Below, piece by piece: positions 55,784 through 64,000 of a stretch of DNA of 64,000 bases (the first letter of the stretch is position 1; every line of letters starts with the position of its first letter). Origin of the DNA: Desulfovibrio psychrotolerans (GTDB lineage: Bacteria; Desulfobacterota; Desulfovibrionia; Desulfovibrionales; Desulfovibrionaceae); assembly GCF_013340305.1 (NCBI RefSeq), contig NZ_BLVP01000005.1:62001-126000 (forward strand). Direction: 5' to 3'. Under the pieces are notes generated by a model that ran no database searches, had not been told where the DNA came from, and saw only the letters and a list, made by a program, of their open reading frames with translations. The translations under genes and the position numbers were made by a program.

Positions 55784-56542
55784 TCAGGCGTCCCGTGTAC
55801 CAAAAATATCTGTTCCCACGCGCACCAGCGTGGCGCCCTGCGCAATAGCCTGCTCAAAATCGTGCGACATGCCCATGGAAAGATGGGGCAGCGGCATACC
55901 CAGCCTGTGTTCCACGGCATCGCGTATGGTCCGCATATGCTCAAAAAATGGCGTAGCCATGTCGCCCGTGCAGTGAAACGGCGGCATGCACATAAAACCC
56001 TGCAGCCGCAGCAGGGGCATCTGCGCCACGTCTTCGGCAAGGGAGGCGGCATCCTCAATGGCAACGCCCGATTTTTGCGGCTCCCTGCCAATATTCACCT
56101 GAATGAGCACATCCTGCACTCCTGCCGGGGCACCTGTCTGCGTAACCGGCAGCATTGCCAAACGATTTTGCATGTTCTGTGCCAACTTGAGCGAATCCAC
56201 GGCATGGATAAGGGAAAACCTCCCCACCACATCCTTGGCCTTCTTGCTTTGCAGGTGGCCAATAAAATGCCACTGCACCTGTCGCCCGGCCTCCCCGCCC
56301 ATCAGGGAGCAAACCGCCTCCTGCTTGGCAAGGGCCTCCTGCACGTAACTTTCCCCGAACAGGGTATGCCCCAGGGCTGCCAGCTCAGCCACGGCTTCCG
56401 CCGGATGCGTCTTGGAAACGGCAACCAGTGCCACCGCATCCTCCTGCCTTCCGGATGCGCGGGCAGCGGCACGCACCCTGTCGCGCACTTCCAGAAAACG
56501 CTGCCGCAACGCCGCAGCCTGTTTTTCTTCCATCATCGCCAT
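55784..56542 (-). CDS. yggS: YggS/PLPBP-family pyridoxal-phosphate homeostasis protein
   Basis: The 252-residue protein has the alanine-racemase-like N-terminal barrel fold of the YggS family. The PLP lysine lies in ALVAVSKTHPAEAV near 40, FGESYVQEALAK replaces the usual FGENYVQE, and WHFIGHLQSKKAK and VLIQVNIGREPQKSGV follow, then LSMGMSHDFEQAIAQGATLV. Members bind PLP and buffer its level; no catalysis is known. It lies downstream of era, separated by the era terminator and a 16-bp tandem repeat. Confidence 0.94.
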   Translation of the reverse strand: MAMMEEKQAAALRQRFLEVRDRVRAAARASGRQEDAVALVAVSKTHPAEAVAELAALGHTLFGESYVQEALAKQEAVCSLMGGEAGRQVQWHFIGHLQSKKAKDVVGRFSLIHAVDSLKLAQNMQNRLAMLPVTQTGAPAGVQDVLIQVNIGREPQKSGVAIEDAASLAEDVAQMPLLRLQGFMCMPPFHCTGDMATPFFEHMRTIRDAVEHRLGMPLPHLSMGMSHDFEQAIAQGATLVRVGTDIFGTRDA

Positions 56543-56561
56543 TACGTCTCGGTTCCTTTAG

Positions 56562-56657
56562 AGCGGGCCTCGTCTAGAGCAGTATTTATCCGGAGCAGGC
56601 TTTATCCAGAGCAGGCTTTATCCAGAGCAGTCTTCGTCTGGAGCAGTCTTCATCAGG
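56562..56657. repeat. Six-unit 16-bp tandem repeat (GAGCAGGCTTTATCCA-type)
   Basis: Six 16-bp units in register start at 56562, 56578, 56594, 56610, 56626 and 56642. The third and fourth (56594 and 56610) are nearly identical; the others differ at several positions but keep GAGC at the start. The array lies just upstream of yggS on the minus strand, between its start and the era terminator. Confidence 0.85.
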
Positions 56658-56689
56658 CCCGGCAGGAAAACCGGGGCAAGCCTGAAAAA

Positions 56690-56713
56690 AAGGGCGGCTT
56701 TCGGCCGCCCCTT
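56690..56713 (-). terminator. Terminator after era
   Basis: GGGCGGC pairs with GCCGCCC across a five-base loop, and in the minus direction a run of seven T follows. It lies 11 bases after the era stop. Confidence 0.85.
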
Positions 56714-56723
56714 ACGACTGTTG

Positions 56724-57638
56724 CTATGAGGACAGCCCGAGCATGCGCAAAAAGCCAATATCCTCGGTCCACCCTTCGCGAATCTTCACCCACAGTTCCA
56801 GGTGCACCTTCTTGCCGGTCATCTCCTGCAGCTCCTTGCGGGCAGCCGTGCCCACACTCTTCAGGTTCTGTCCGCCCTTGCCTATAACCATGGCCTTGTG
56901 CGTCTTGCGGGCAACGTAAATAATGGCGTTCACAATAATGCGGTCGCCCGTGTCCTCCCACTTTTCAATCTCCACGGCCGTATAATACGGCAACTCCTGC
57001 CGCAGGTCGAGGAAGAGCTTCTCGCGCACCACTTCCGCAGCCATAAAGCGCAGCGGCATGGTAGAAAGCTGATCGGCAGGATACAGGGGCGGGCTTACGG
57101 GCAGCCTGCTTTGTATGAATTGCAGCACGGCAGTCAGTCCGTCCGCGTTCTTGGCGGAAACGGGAAACACCTCCGCATTGGGCCACAGCTTGCTCAGCCG
57201 TTCCAGCAGCGGAAGCATCTTGGCCTTGTCCCGGAACAGGTCCACCTTGTTCACCACCACTGCAACGGGACGCGTCTCGTTCAGAATGGCTTCGCTCAGC
57301 GGCTCAATGTCGTTGTCAAAAAAGTCCGGCTTGCGGATGTACAGGTCAGAATCCAGCACCACCATCACCACGTCCGCCCCGCTCATGGCCTGCCATGCGG
57401 TCTGCAGCAGCAACTTGTTCATCTTGCCGCGCAGCTGGTGAATCCCCGGGGTGTCCATGAAGATTATCTGGCTGTCCGGCCGGGAAAGAATGCCGCTTAT
57501 CTGGTGCCGGGTGGTCTGCGGCTTGGGGGTCACTATGGCCACCTTCTGCCCCAAAAAGGCGTTCAGCAGCGTAGATTTGCCCGCATTGGGCGGGCCCATC
57601 ATGGCCACCCATCCGCAACGGTGTTCTGTTTCGCTCAT
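56724..57638 (-). CDS. era: GTPase Era
   Basis: Era is an essential GTPase that binds 16S rRNA and helps assemble the 30S subunit. The 304-residue length is normal. G motifs are visible: G1 GPPNAGKST near 14, G3 [10 protein letters not shown] near 60 and G4 VVNKVDLF near 127. The C-terminal KH domain carries the [15 protein letters not shown] block near 262-276. The ATG at 57638 follows GAGGAGACC with a spacing of about eleven; in-frame ATGs 15 and 30 bases upstream are less well placed. Confidence 0.97.
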   Translation of the reverse strand: MSETEHRCGWVAMMGPPNAGKSTLLNAFLGQKVAIVTPKPQTTRHQISGILSRPDSQIIFMDTPGIHQLRGKMNKLLLQTAWQAMSGADVVMVVLDSDLYIRKPDFFDNDIEPLSEAILNETRPVAVVVNKVDLFRDKAKMLPLLERLSKLWPNAEVFPVSAKNADGLTAVLQFIQSRLPVSPPLYPADQLSTMPLRFMAAEVVREKLFLDLRQELPYYTAVEIEKWEDTGDRIIVNAIIYVARKTHKAMVIGKGGQNLKSVGTAARKELQEMTGKKVHLELWVKIREGWTEDIGFLRMLGLSS

Positions 57639-57909
57639 TGTATATGGTCTCCTCATCGGAAATAGCATGGGAATGTGTGCTCCGGGGCGGAATACCCGCC
57701 TGCCGGGTGCAAATCGGGGTGCGTCCCCTCATACGTCCGGGTACGGCCCGGAAACGGCGTAGGCACACTGGCGGAACAGCCCGCCACGGTGCATGGCGGC
57801 TTACTGCAACCATTTTTGTCTCGGCAGATCGTGCCGCAGCATACCGGAACGCGCATGTTTCACATGACATACCGGAAAGTCAAGCTGGCCGCCATCATAA
57901 TATACGAAA

Positions 57910-57938
57910 AGCCGGGAATGCGTCCTGCATTCCCGGCT
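57910..57938 (-). terminator. Terminator of the flagellar-chaperone-like operon
   Basis: AGCCGGGAATGC pairs perfectly with GCATTCCCGGCT around GTCCT-type loop bases. In the minus direction TTTTCG follows. It stands 29 bases after the stop at 57967. Confidence 0.8.
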
Positions 57939-57966
57939 GTGCCATGCAACTATTCCGGAGGAGAAA

Positions 57967-58317
57967 CTATCCTTGTTTGCTCACGAACTGGCTGTGCAGG
58001 CCATCGCCCCGCACCGCCTGCCGGTACCCCTGAAGGCGGGCCGAATGCTTTTTGGTTTTCTGAAGCTCGCTCTTGAGCGAGGCATGGAGCTTTCTGGCTT
58101 CTTCCGTAAGCAGCCCCTGCATGGATTGCAGCTTGAGCAGCTTGTCCTGCAGGGCGTCCAGCGCCACGCCTTCACGCTTTTCCCACGCCATGGATATAAG
58201 GCCGCTGCGCCGCTGGGCGTTTTCATCGGCAAAATCCACATCCCCCGCAGCAAGTGCGTGCAGTTCCTGTTCGCCAAGGGACAGGGCCTGATCAAGCAGT
58301 GAAAGGCTGTCGGCCAT
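57967..58317 (-). CDS. Small helical protein, FlgN/FliT-like export chaperone (tentative)
   Basis: The 116-residue protein is predicted to be almost entirely alpha-helical with heptad-like leucines (SLLDQALSLGEQELHALAAG; LQDKLLKLQSMQGLLTEEAR). The size and the opening pattern, including the AAGDVDFADENAQRRSGL block, recall flagellar export chaperones of the FlgN/FliT type, but the resemblance is general. It starts four bases after the stop of the gene upstream. Assignment is weak; any small coiled-coil protein could look like this. Confidence 0.55.
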   Translation of the reverse strand: MADSLSLLDQALSLGEQELHALAAGDVDFADENAQRRSGLISMAWEKREGVALDALQDKLLKLQSMQGLLTEEARKLHASLKSELQKTKKHSARLQGYRQAVRGDGLHSQFVSKQG

Positions 58318-58321
58318 GATA

Positions 58322-58927
58322 TTACCCCTTGTTCACCTTGCGGATATCTTCGCGCAGCAGGTGAATAACGTTCTTCCAGCGATCGGTGGCAGGAACGAAT
58401 TCATATTCCAGCAGGTCCGCCAGCAGAATCCAGTCCTCATTTTCCATCACCTCGGTCATTTCACCGAACAGATCGGAAATTTCTTCCACCCCGCTGTTAA
58501 AGGCGGCATGGTCCTTCAGCGTAAACTCGCTGCGCAGCACACCGATCATACCCAGGAAGTCACGCACAACCTGCAAGAGATCCTGATACATTTCCAGAGC
58601 TTCGGTGTCGTCTGCCTGACGGAACAGGTCCGCCACATGGCGCGCGCCGTCACCCATAATCTGCACCACCTTGTACAGCTCACGGGTTATGCTCATGGCC
58701 ATTTCCCCAACGGGAACGCTGATGATTTCCAGCGAGGAAATCTCAGAGGCTTCAATGTCTTCGGCCTGATGGGGATAAATTTCCGAGAACGGCTCGTTGT
58801 TCACCAACACATCGGTAACGATGCGGTTTTCCATCGTTCCGTTCTCCATCACCTTCACAAGAATCTCTTCCAGGTTCGCAAAGCTGGCAACCTGCATATC
58901 ACTGTGCTGACCATCAATAACAATCAT
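58322..58927 (-). CDS. Unrecognised helical protein in an operon with the FlgN/FliT-like gene
   Basis: The 201-residue acidic protein has no signal peptide or membrane span. It opens MIVIDGQHSDMQVASFANLE, with a short beta-type N-terminal domain of about 60 residues, then long helices rich in Glu and Leu to the end (TDRWKNVIHLLREDIRKV). No family was recognised. ATG 58927 is chosen for the AGGAGGGAAGCT just upstream. A perfect 19-bp palindrome overlaps the presumed promoter at 58978-58996. With the next gene it forms a two-gene operon, possibly linked to flagellum assembly. Confidence 0.65.
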   Translation of the reverse strand: MIVIDGQHSDMQVASFANLEEILVKVMENGTMENRIVTDVLVNNEPFSEIYPHQAEDIEASEISSLEIISVPVGEMAMSITRELYKVVQIMGDGARHVADLFRQADDTEALEMYQDLLQVVRDFLGMIGVLRSEFTLKDHAAFNSGVEEISDLFGEMTEVMENEDWILLADLLEYEFVPATDRWKNVIHLLREDIRKVNKG

Positions 58928-58977
58928 AGCTTCCCTCCTGATACTGCCCGAGCGGGCCAGAATTTTCCGGTTTGCCG

Positions 58978-58996
58978 ATGAATATTCAATATTCAT
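58978..58996. promoter_or_regulatory. Perfect 19-bp palindrome, possible operator overlapping a sigma-54-like element
   Basis: ATGAATATTCAATATTCAT is a perfect palindrome around a central C. On the minus strand it overlaps TGGCATG-N4-TTGAAT, which resembles a sigma-54 promoter except that the -12 GC is GA. The start codon is about 50 bases further on. Confidence 0.45.
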
Positions 58997-59045
58997 GCCA
59001 CAAAAGGAACATCAGGAGAAAACGCCGTGCGCCTGCGCACGGGCA

Positions 59046-60695
59046 TCAGGCTTCCGCCCCCTGCGCCCATGCCGCCATAAGCACGGCATACTGCTGCGCC
59101 AGCGCGAGCATGGCAGGCAAATCGCCCCCGGCTTCCTGCGATTCGCACATCCACAGATACCCCAGCACATTAAAATACGCGCTGTTGTCCCATAGGGTCT
59201 GCAACCGTTGCCACGTGCCCAAAAACCGCTGCTTGGCCATGTCCGTGGGCCGTGCTGCCAGCAGCTTGCCCTGTTCGGCCAGCAGGTGCAGCAGTTGCGA
59301 TGCCTGCAAAATTTCCCGCCGCACCGTTTCCCCCGCCTGTGCAGAAAGGCCGCAGGGGCGCATCGGCGGCACAATGGCGCGCACCGGCGTATCGCCCCGC
59401 GCCAGCGAGGCCGATGGACGGTCAAGAAATTGACTGTAAAAATGCCGCTGCAGGCGCACCCACTGTGTGCGGTCCGTCTCCTCGTGCCCGGAAAGGGAGG
59501 CAAGGTCCATGCCGCCGTCCGTCCCACGCCGTGCCACCCACACCCGCGCCTCGCCCGTGCCGGGGTCGCGCCATGCGCCCTGCTCAAGCCACGCGTCCGC
59601 AAGCGAAAACACTGTCTGCGCAGAAACGCGGGAGCGGCAGGCGTGCTCATACGGGCACGGCTTGCCGAACGGGCACGGATGACAGTCCATAGCCGGCTCA
59701 AGGCTGCAACTGCCTTCCAGATACGGCCCCGTGTCCCACGGCTGCGCGGTGGCAAGAAACACCGCCAGCACAGGCACACCCAGCCCTGCGGCAAGGTGCA
59801 TGGTCCCGGTGTCGTTGCTCGCCAGCAGCCGCATACGCCTGAGAACGGCAGCCAGCACGGGCAGCTCTGTCCTGCCTATGAGGCTCAGGTGCGGTTCCGT
59901 TGCAGACGCGGCGTAGCGTTCGCCCAGATGCGCCTCGCTCCCTGCCCCCAGCAATACGGGCAGCAGGCGGCGGCTGCGCCACAGCATATCGCCCAGCGCG
60001 GCAAAATGCGCCACGGGCCAACGGCGGCGGTCTTCGCTGGCTCCCAGTTGCAGGGCCACAAACCCCTGAATCTCCGCCCCGCCGGGTGCCGTGGCAAGCA
60101 GGGCATCCGCCGCTTCCGTGTGTCCGGGCTGCGGTGTCCGCAGGCAAAAAACGCGCTCCCCCGCACCGGGCAGACCATCCAGCCCCGCCGCCTTCCAATA
60201 CAGGTCCACCAGATTGAACGGGCTGCACCCACGCAGCCGGGTGGATGCCTGCAAAAACGTGCTCCACGGGTCGCTGTTCATCCCGAACCCGTAAGCGTCC
60301 AGCCCGAACCCGCGCAGCACGGCCCGGTTCGCTCCCGGTCCCTCCGTCTCCCCGGCAGGCAATGCCCGGTGCAAAACCAGGTGCGACGCCAGCAGGCGCA
60401 CACTGAGGGTGGCGGTCAGGTTCAGCACCTCGTCCGCTTCAAAGGCGGCGGCTTCCCCGCTCCACCGCCATAACCTGCCCAGTGCACCGCGCCAGTCGGC
60501 ATCCAGTGCCGCCAGCAGCCCGCCCCCCGCGAGCGGGTATACGGCGTCCACATCACGCAGCAGGTCCGTGGCCGGGGCAAAATTATCCAGACAGACCAGC
60601 CCCACCCTGCGCCCGGTGCGCGCAAAGCCGGAAATCACCGGCTGCGTCTGCAGCAGGTCGCCGAATCGGGTCAGGTTCACGAGCAGCGTATTCAT
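59046..60695 (-). CDS. Family 9 glycosyltransferase (heptosyltransferase-like)
   Basis: The 549-residue protein resembles ADP-heptose:lipopolysaccharide heptosyltransferases. The N-terminal block MNTLLVNLTRFGDLLQTQPV is typical, and the donor-binding half has GFVALQLGASEDRRRWPVAH near 215 and the LLASNDTGTMHLAAGLGVPV block near 290-310. The C-terminal about 200 residues, after a cysteine-rich stretch (CHPCPFGKPCPYEHACRS), are an extra domain not usual in WaaC/WaaF. ATG 60695 is chosen because the family start motif begins there; the open frame further upstream is not family-like. The acceptor is unknown; O-antigen, lipid A core or flagellin glycosylation are all possible. Confidence 0.85.
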   Translation of the reverse strand: MNTLLVNLTRFGDLLQTQPVISGFARTGRRVGLVCLDNFAPATDLLRDVDAVYPLAGGGLLAALDADWRGALGRLWRWSGEAAAFEADEVLNLTATLSVRLLASHLVLHRALPAGETEGPGANRAVLRGFGLDAYGFGMNSDPWSTFLQASTRLRGCSPFNLVDLYWKAAGLDGLPGAGERVFCLRTPQPGHTEAADALLATAPGGAEIQGFVALQLGASEDRRRWPVAHFAALGDMLWRSRRLLPVLLGAGSEAHLGERYAASATEPHLSLIGRTELPVLAAVLRRMRLLASNDTGTMHLAAGLGVPVLAVFLATAQPWDTGPYLEGSCSLEPAMDCHPCPFGKPCPYEHACRSRVSAQTVFSLADAWLEQGAWRDPGTGEARVWVARRGTDGGMDLASLSGHEETDRTQWVRLQRHFYSQFLDRPSASLARGDTPVRAIVPPMRPCGLSAQAGETVRREILQASQLLHLLAEQGKLLAARPTDMAKQRFLGTWQRLQTLWDNSAYFNVLGYLWMCESQEAGGDLPAMLALAQQYAVLMAAWAQGAEA

Positions 60696-60890
60696 GGGAC
60701 CCCGCATCATGCGGTAACAGGTTGCCCTTCTCCCGGAGACAATGACAAAAAGCCGCGCCGCAGGCAACGTCCGCAAAAGACAACGCCCGCAGCAGGCCGT
60801 TCCGGCAGAGGCAACAAGGCCCGGAGAGCGTCCGGGCCGGAAAAACGGGGCAGCCGGTGCCGGGCCGCAACAGAAAAGAGACAACGCACC

Positions 60891-61544
60891 TTACGATACC
60901 AGCCGCAGGATATCGGCCTCCTTGCCTATGGCGGCAAGGGTATCCCCCTGCAGCAGCACCCTGTCCGCCGCAGGCACAAAGGAATAATCCTGCTCACCCT
61001 TGGGCCGGATAGCCACCACCATTATGCCCTGTGCCGTCAGTTGCAGTTCCATGAGCGATTGGCCCGCCCAGTTGTTCACTTCCAGTTCCTGCAACAGCAC
61101 CCCGCCGCCCAGTTGCAGCATGTCCAGCATGCCGGGATTGGCGATGCGGTGCGCCAGCGTCAGGGCGGCGTCATGCTCCGGCTGAATGACATTTTCCACC
61201 CCCAGCCGGGTGAGTATCTTTTTATGCTCCGGAGTAATGGCCTTAACAGCCAGCTTGCGCACTCCCATCTCCAGCAGATTGAACACAATGAGAATGGAAG
61301 CCTCCATAGAAGACCCCACACTCACCACCACAAGATCCAGATCCTGAAAACGCAGCTGCCGCAACACGGCACTGTCCTTGGCATCGGCAATGTACACATG
61401 CGCCAGCAGGCTCTGCGCCTGCCGCACCCTGTTCTCGCTGCCGTCCACCCCCACCACCGAGTGTCCCCGCTCCTCAAGGGCAATCGCCAGCGGCAGGCCA
61501 AACTTGCCAAGCCCTATCACGCCTACTTCCATTTTCTTTTTCAT
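60891..61544 (-). CDS. ktrA: Potassium uptake regulatory protein KtrA/TrkA-type
   Basis: The 217-residue cytoplasmic RCK protein gates the KtrB channel. The Rossmann nucleotide-binding motif is VIGLGKFGLPLAIALEERGH near 8-27, followed by an acidic VVGVDGSENRV segment. A TrkA-C domain occupies about 135-217 (VNNWAGQSLMELQLTAQGIM; DTLAAIGKEADILRL). The gene lies 16 bases after ktrB on the same strand. Confidence 0.94.
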   Translation of the reverse strand: MKKKMEVGVIGLGKFGLPLAIALEERGHSVVGVDGSENRVRQAQSLLAHVYIADAKDSAVLRQLRFQDLDLVVVSVGSSMEASILIVFNLLEMGVRKLAVKAITPEHKKILTRLGVENVIQPEHDAALTLAHRIANPGMLDMLQLGGGVLLQELEVNNWAGQSLMELQLTAQGIMVVAIRPKGEQDYSFVPAADRVLLQGDTLAAIGKEADILRLVS

Positions 61545-61560
61545 GGCATTTCCTGCGCCG

Positions 61561-62952
61561 CTAGCCCACGGGCATGTCGCCTTCCGGCCAGCGGTAACGG
61601 GTTTCCGTCTGCATGTGCTGCAAGAGCGTCAGCAGCCATATGGGGCCTATGCGCCCCACAAACATAAGCACGGCAAGGCATATCTTGCCCGGCGGCGACA
61701 AATCAGGGGTTATCCCCGTGCTCAGTCCCACAGTGCCAAAGGCTGAAATGGCCTCGAACAAATAGTCCGCCAACTGCCCCCGCACCTCCCGGTGCGGCAG
61801 GTTCCCCCCCTCTGAAACGGAAAGGAACAGCACAGCCAGCAACACCGCGCACGAGGCGCAGAAAAAAAGCGCAAACGCCTTCTTCAGGTTCTCCGCAGGC
61901 ACGGCCCGCCCGGCCACCACCGTCTGCCCCCGTCCCCTGAACTGGGCCAGCATAAAGGCCCACAGCACACGCACCGTCGTTGTCTTTATGCCGCCCGCAC
62001 AGGAACCGGGTGAACCGCCCACAAACATGAGCAGCATCATGATGAGCAGCGAAACATTGGTCATGTTGCCGATATCCAGCGTGTTGAATCCCGCCGTACG
62101 GCACGAAACCGACTGGAACAGCGCCCCAAGGGCCGTGTCTGCCACAGAGTGCCCCTGCGTGCCCCCGACCATCTCCGAACCAAATATCAACACCGCGCCG
62201 CCAAAGGTAAACAGGGCAGATGTCCCCAGCACCACGCGCGAGGGGTAGCTGAGACCGCGCCTTCCAAAGCGCACCCCGCGCGCCAGAAGCAGGCATTCGT
62301 CAAGCACCGCAAAGCCCACCCCGCCGAAGGTGATGAGCAGCATGAACACAATGTTCATGCCCACGGCCCCCTGCCACTGCATGAGGCTGTCCGGAAAGAG
62401 CGAAAAGCCCGCGTTGCAGAAGGCGGAAACAGCATGGAACAGTGCCCCGAACAACCCCATCCCTTCAGGTGCAAGAGCATAGATAAGTGCCGCGCCCGCC
62501 AGTTCAATGACAAGCACCGTCCGCACCACGCGGATGAGGAACCTGCCCAGATGAAAGGAGGGGTCCTGCAGCAGAGCCTGCCCCACGGCAAGACGGTCGG
62601 TGAGCGAAACCCGGCGCCGCCACAGATAAAAGACAAGGCTGGTATAGGTCATCAGGCCCAGCCCTCCCAGTTGAAACAACCCCATGAGCACCCAATGCCC
62701 TTCCGGGCTGAAGGCTGTGCCCGTGTCCACCGTAACCAGTCCCGTCACGCATACGGCAGACGTGGCCATGAACAGGGCGTCCGTCCACGGCAGGCCATGG
62801 GGCAGAATGGCTGTGGCACGCAGGAGAACGGTGCCTGCAAGAATCGCCAGTATGAAGGTGCCCACCGGCAGAAAGAAGGGCAATACGGATTTTCCTCGCA
62901 TGGCGGAACACATACGCCTAATGTGCCTGCGGGGCAAGAGCAGCCGAATCAT
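61561..62952 (-). CDS. ktrB: Potassium uptake channel subunit KtrB/TrkH-type
   Basis: The 463-residue protein has the TrkH/KtrB fold of four M1-P-M2 units. Filter-like blocks are FMATSAVCVTGLVTVDTGTA near 63-82, FHAVSAFCNAGFSLFPDSLM near 176-195, FQSVSCRTAGFNTLDIGNMT near 280-299 and FEAISAFGTVGLSTGITPDL near 400-419, each with a T-G or N-G at the selectivity position. The start at 62952 is preferred over upstream alternatives for its basic N-terminus (MIRLLLPRRHIRRM). A Gly-rich loop (FVGGSPGSCAGGIKTTT) lies in M2 of the third unit, as in KtrB. ktrA follows. Confidence 0.94.
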   Translation of the reverse strand: MIRLLLPRRHIRRMCSAMRGKSVLPFFLPVGTFILAILAGTVLLRATAILPHGLPWTDALFMATSAVCVTGLVTVDTGTAFSPEGHWVLMGLFQLGGLGLMTYTSLVFYLWRRRVSLTDRLAVGQALLQDPSFHLGRFLIRVVRTVLVIELAGAALIYALAPEGMGLFGALFHAVSAFCNAGFSLFPDSLMQWQGAVGMNIVFMLLITFGGVGFAVLDECLLLARGVRFGRRGLSYPSRVVLGTSALFTFGGAVLIFGSEMVGGTQGHSVADTALGALFQSVSCRTAGFNTLDIGNMTNVSLLIMMLLMFVGGSPGSCAGGIKTTTVRVLWAFMLAQFRGRGQTVVAGRAVPAENLKKAFALFFCASCAVLLAVLFLSVSEGGNLPHREVRGQLADYLFEAISAFGTVGLSTGITPDLSPPGKICLAVLMFVGRIGPIWLLTLLQHMQTETRYRWPEGDMPVG

Positions 62953-63169
62953 GCTGGACTCCGCTCCGCGCAATGCCTATAGTCCCGGAGAAATTTGCCC
63001 TGCGGCCCGGGCTGCGCCCGGCCCGTGTCCGGTCTGCATCGGGCCCGTGTCCGAACCGTGTCCGGCCTTGGTCTGATCTGAGCCGGACCTGCGTAGAGCC
63101 GGCCCGTTCCCACAACCTGCACAGACACATGCCGGGTACGCACCCGGTATCCATATTCGGAGGCTGCAC

Positions 63170-64000
63170 ATGGACATCCGTTTTCAGAAAGGCCCCGCGT
63201 CCGACTGGCGCGCCAACACCGCTATTGTCTTCGGCTTCAAAAACGAGCCGCTGCTGGAACGCATCCCCGCACTGACAGATGCCGCACCGTGGATAACCAT
63301 CACCCCCGCGCACCTCGACTTCAGGGGCGACAAGAATCAGGTGGTGGTCATGTACGGCCATCCGGATATCCCCCTGCCCCGCTGCATCGCCGTGGGTCTG
63401 GGCGACCGCTCCAAGTTCACGCTGGAAACCCTGCGCGGTGCCGTGGCAACCGCCATGCAGAAATGCCGTGAACTGAAGGTGGAAACCTGCGCCATCCCGC
63501 TGGAAACCTTCAGCGACATGGATGCGGAAGACACCGTGCTTGTCGAAGAAGCGGTGCTCTCCATGCTGCTTTCGCTCTACACCTACGATGCGCTCAAGAC
63601 CACGCAGGAAGAACCGGCCTTTTCCCCGCGCTGGGCAGCCCTGCTCTCCACGGCAGAGGTCTTCCCGGACGACATTCACGCTGCCGCACGGCGCGGCGAA
63701 GCCGCCGCCAAAGGCGTGACCGCCGCCCGCACCCTTGTCAACGGTCCCGCAAACATCGTCACCCCCGCCCACCTTGCGGACAAGGCGCGGGCACTGGGCC
63801 GCACCTACGGATTTTCCGTGCGCGTGCTCGAAGCCCCCGAACTTGCCGCCATGGGCATGGGAGCCTTCGAGTCCGTGTTCAAGGGAGCCGAGGAGCAGGC
63901 AAAAATGCTGGTGCTGGAACACGCCCTCAAGGGCACGGAAAACGATGCCCCCATCGTGTTCGTGGGCAAGGGTGTCACCTTCGATACCGGCGGCATCTCC
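63170..64000 (+). CDS. pepA: Leucyl aminopeptidase (PepA, M17), truncated by the window edge
   Basis: The visible 277 codons begin MDIRFQKGPASDWRANTAIV and continue open to the window edge. The N-terminal substrate-independent domain covers about 1-160, and the catalytic domain begins with ARTLVNGPANIVTPAHLAD near 185-203. The start of the M17 metal site is visible at the very end: VGKGVTFDTGGIS matches the GKGITFDSGG-type motif with its lysine and aspartate. CGGAGGCTGCAC precedes the ATG at 63170. It diverges from ktrB across a 217-base gap. Confidence 0.92.
   Translation, partial: MDIRFQKGPASDWRANTAIVFGFKNEPLLERIPALTDAAPWITITPAHLDFRGDKNQVVVMYGHPDIPLPRCIAVGLGDRSKFTLETLRGAVATAMQKCRELKVETCAIPLETFSDMDAEDTVLVEEAVLSMLLSLYTYDALKTTQEEPAFSPRWAALLSTAEVFPDDIHAAARRGEAAAKGVTAARTLVNGPANIVTPAHLADKARALGRTYGFSVRVLEAPELAAMGMGAFESVFKGAEEQAKMLVLEHALKGTENDAPIVFVGKGVTFDTGGIS

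Overview
The window is a GC-rich chromosomal segment from a sulfate-reducing bacterium of the Desulfovibrio type. The evidence is a complete dsrA-dsrB-dsrD set followed by cbiA, a periplasmic type I tetrahaem cytochrome c3, a siroheme-decarboxylase (Ahb-type) gene next to hemL, and a pyruvate-to-acetate lactate-oxidation operon. Gene order closely resembles blocks I know from Desulfovibrio vulgaris, but no alignment was run. No tRNA, rRNA, CRISPR array, prophage or insertion sequence was seen.

Layout: (1) 1-5.6 kb: the edge of a minus-strand gene, then a membrane hybrid histidine kinase and a sigma-54-type response regulator. The pair resembles the LurS/LurR system that sits beside the lactate operon in Desulfovibrio. 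(2) 6-19.6 kb: lactate oxidation. Lactate permease imports lactate, a GlcD/GlcF-like dehydrogenase oxidises it to pyruvate, PFOR makes acetyl-CoA and reduced ferredoxin, and Pta plus AckA yield acetate and ATP. A stand-alone DRTGG protein related to the Pta N-terminus closes the set. (3) 19.8-23.8 kb: an Fe3+/aminoethylphosphonate-type ABC importer. (4) 23.9-29 kb: HAD phosphatase, a DUF401-type membrane protein carrying an apparent frameshift, a LysR regulator and class II fumarase. (5) 29-35 kb, minus strand: RlpA lipoprotein, Tim44-like protein, a DRE-TIM acyltransferase fused to a Cache-like domain and translationally coupled to an unknown protein, a degenerate HsdR-N-like protein and a small conserved-looking protein divergent from dsrA.

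(6) 35.5-39.9 kb: dsrABD and cbiA. (7) 40-43.1 kb: EamA transporter, C_GCAxxG_C_C protein, a mini SPOR protein and GpsA. (8) 43.4-50.3 kb: siroheme decarboxylase, HemL, CbiG, CobJ, cytochrome c3 with a good sigma-54 promoter candidate, and a 739-residue acidic repeat protein. (9) 50.4-55.7 kb, minus strand: motA, two motB-type genes, fliL, fliN, fliO, fliP, fliQ. (10) 55.8-63 kb, minus strand: YggS, Era, a two-gene flagellar-chaperone-like unit, a family 9 glycosyltransferase and the KtrA/KtrB potassium uptake pair. (11) From 63.17 kb: the start of leucyl aminopeptidase, running off the right edge.

The genes are linked functionally: lactate oxidation supplies ferredoxin-level electrons and acetate-derived ATP, cytochrome c3 carries periplasmic electrons, DsrAB reduces sulfite using a siroheme cofactor, and CbiA/CbiG/CobJ/Ahb/HemL supply tetrapyrroles. 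The most unusual items are the DRE-TIM/Cache fusion, the acidic DLDxLLG repeat protein, four intergenic minisatellites with 10-, 12-, 14- and 16-bp units, and the strong hairpins at internal boundaries of the lactate operon.
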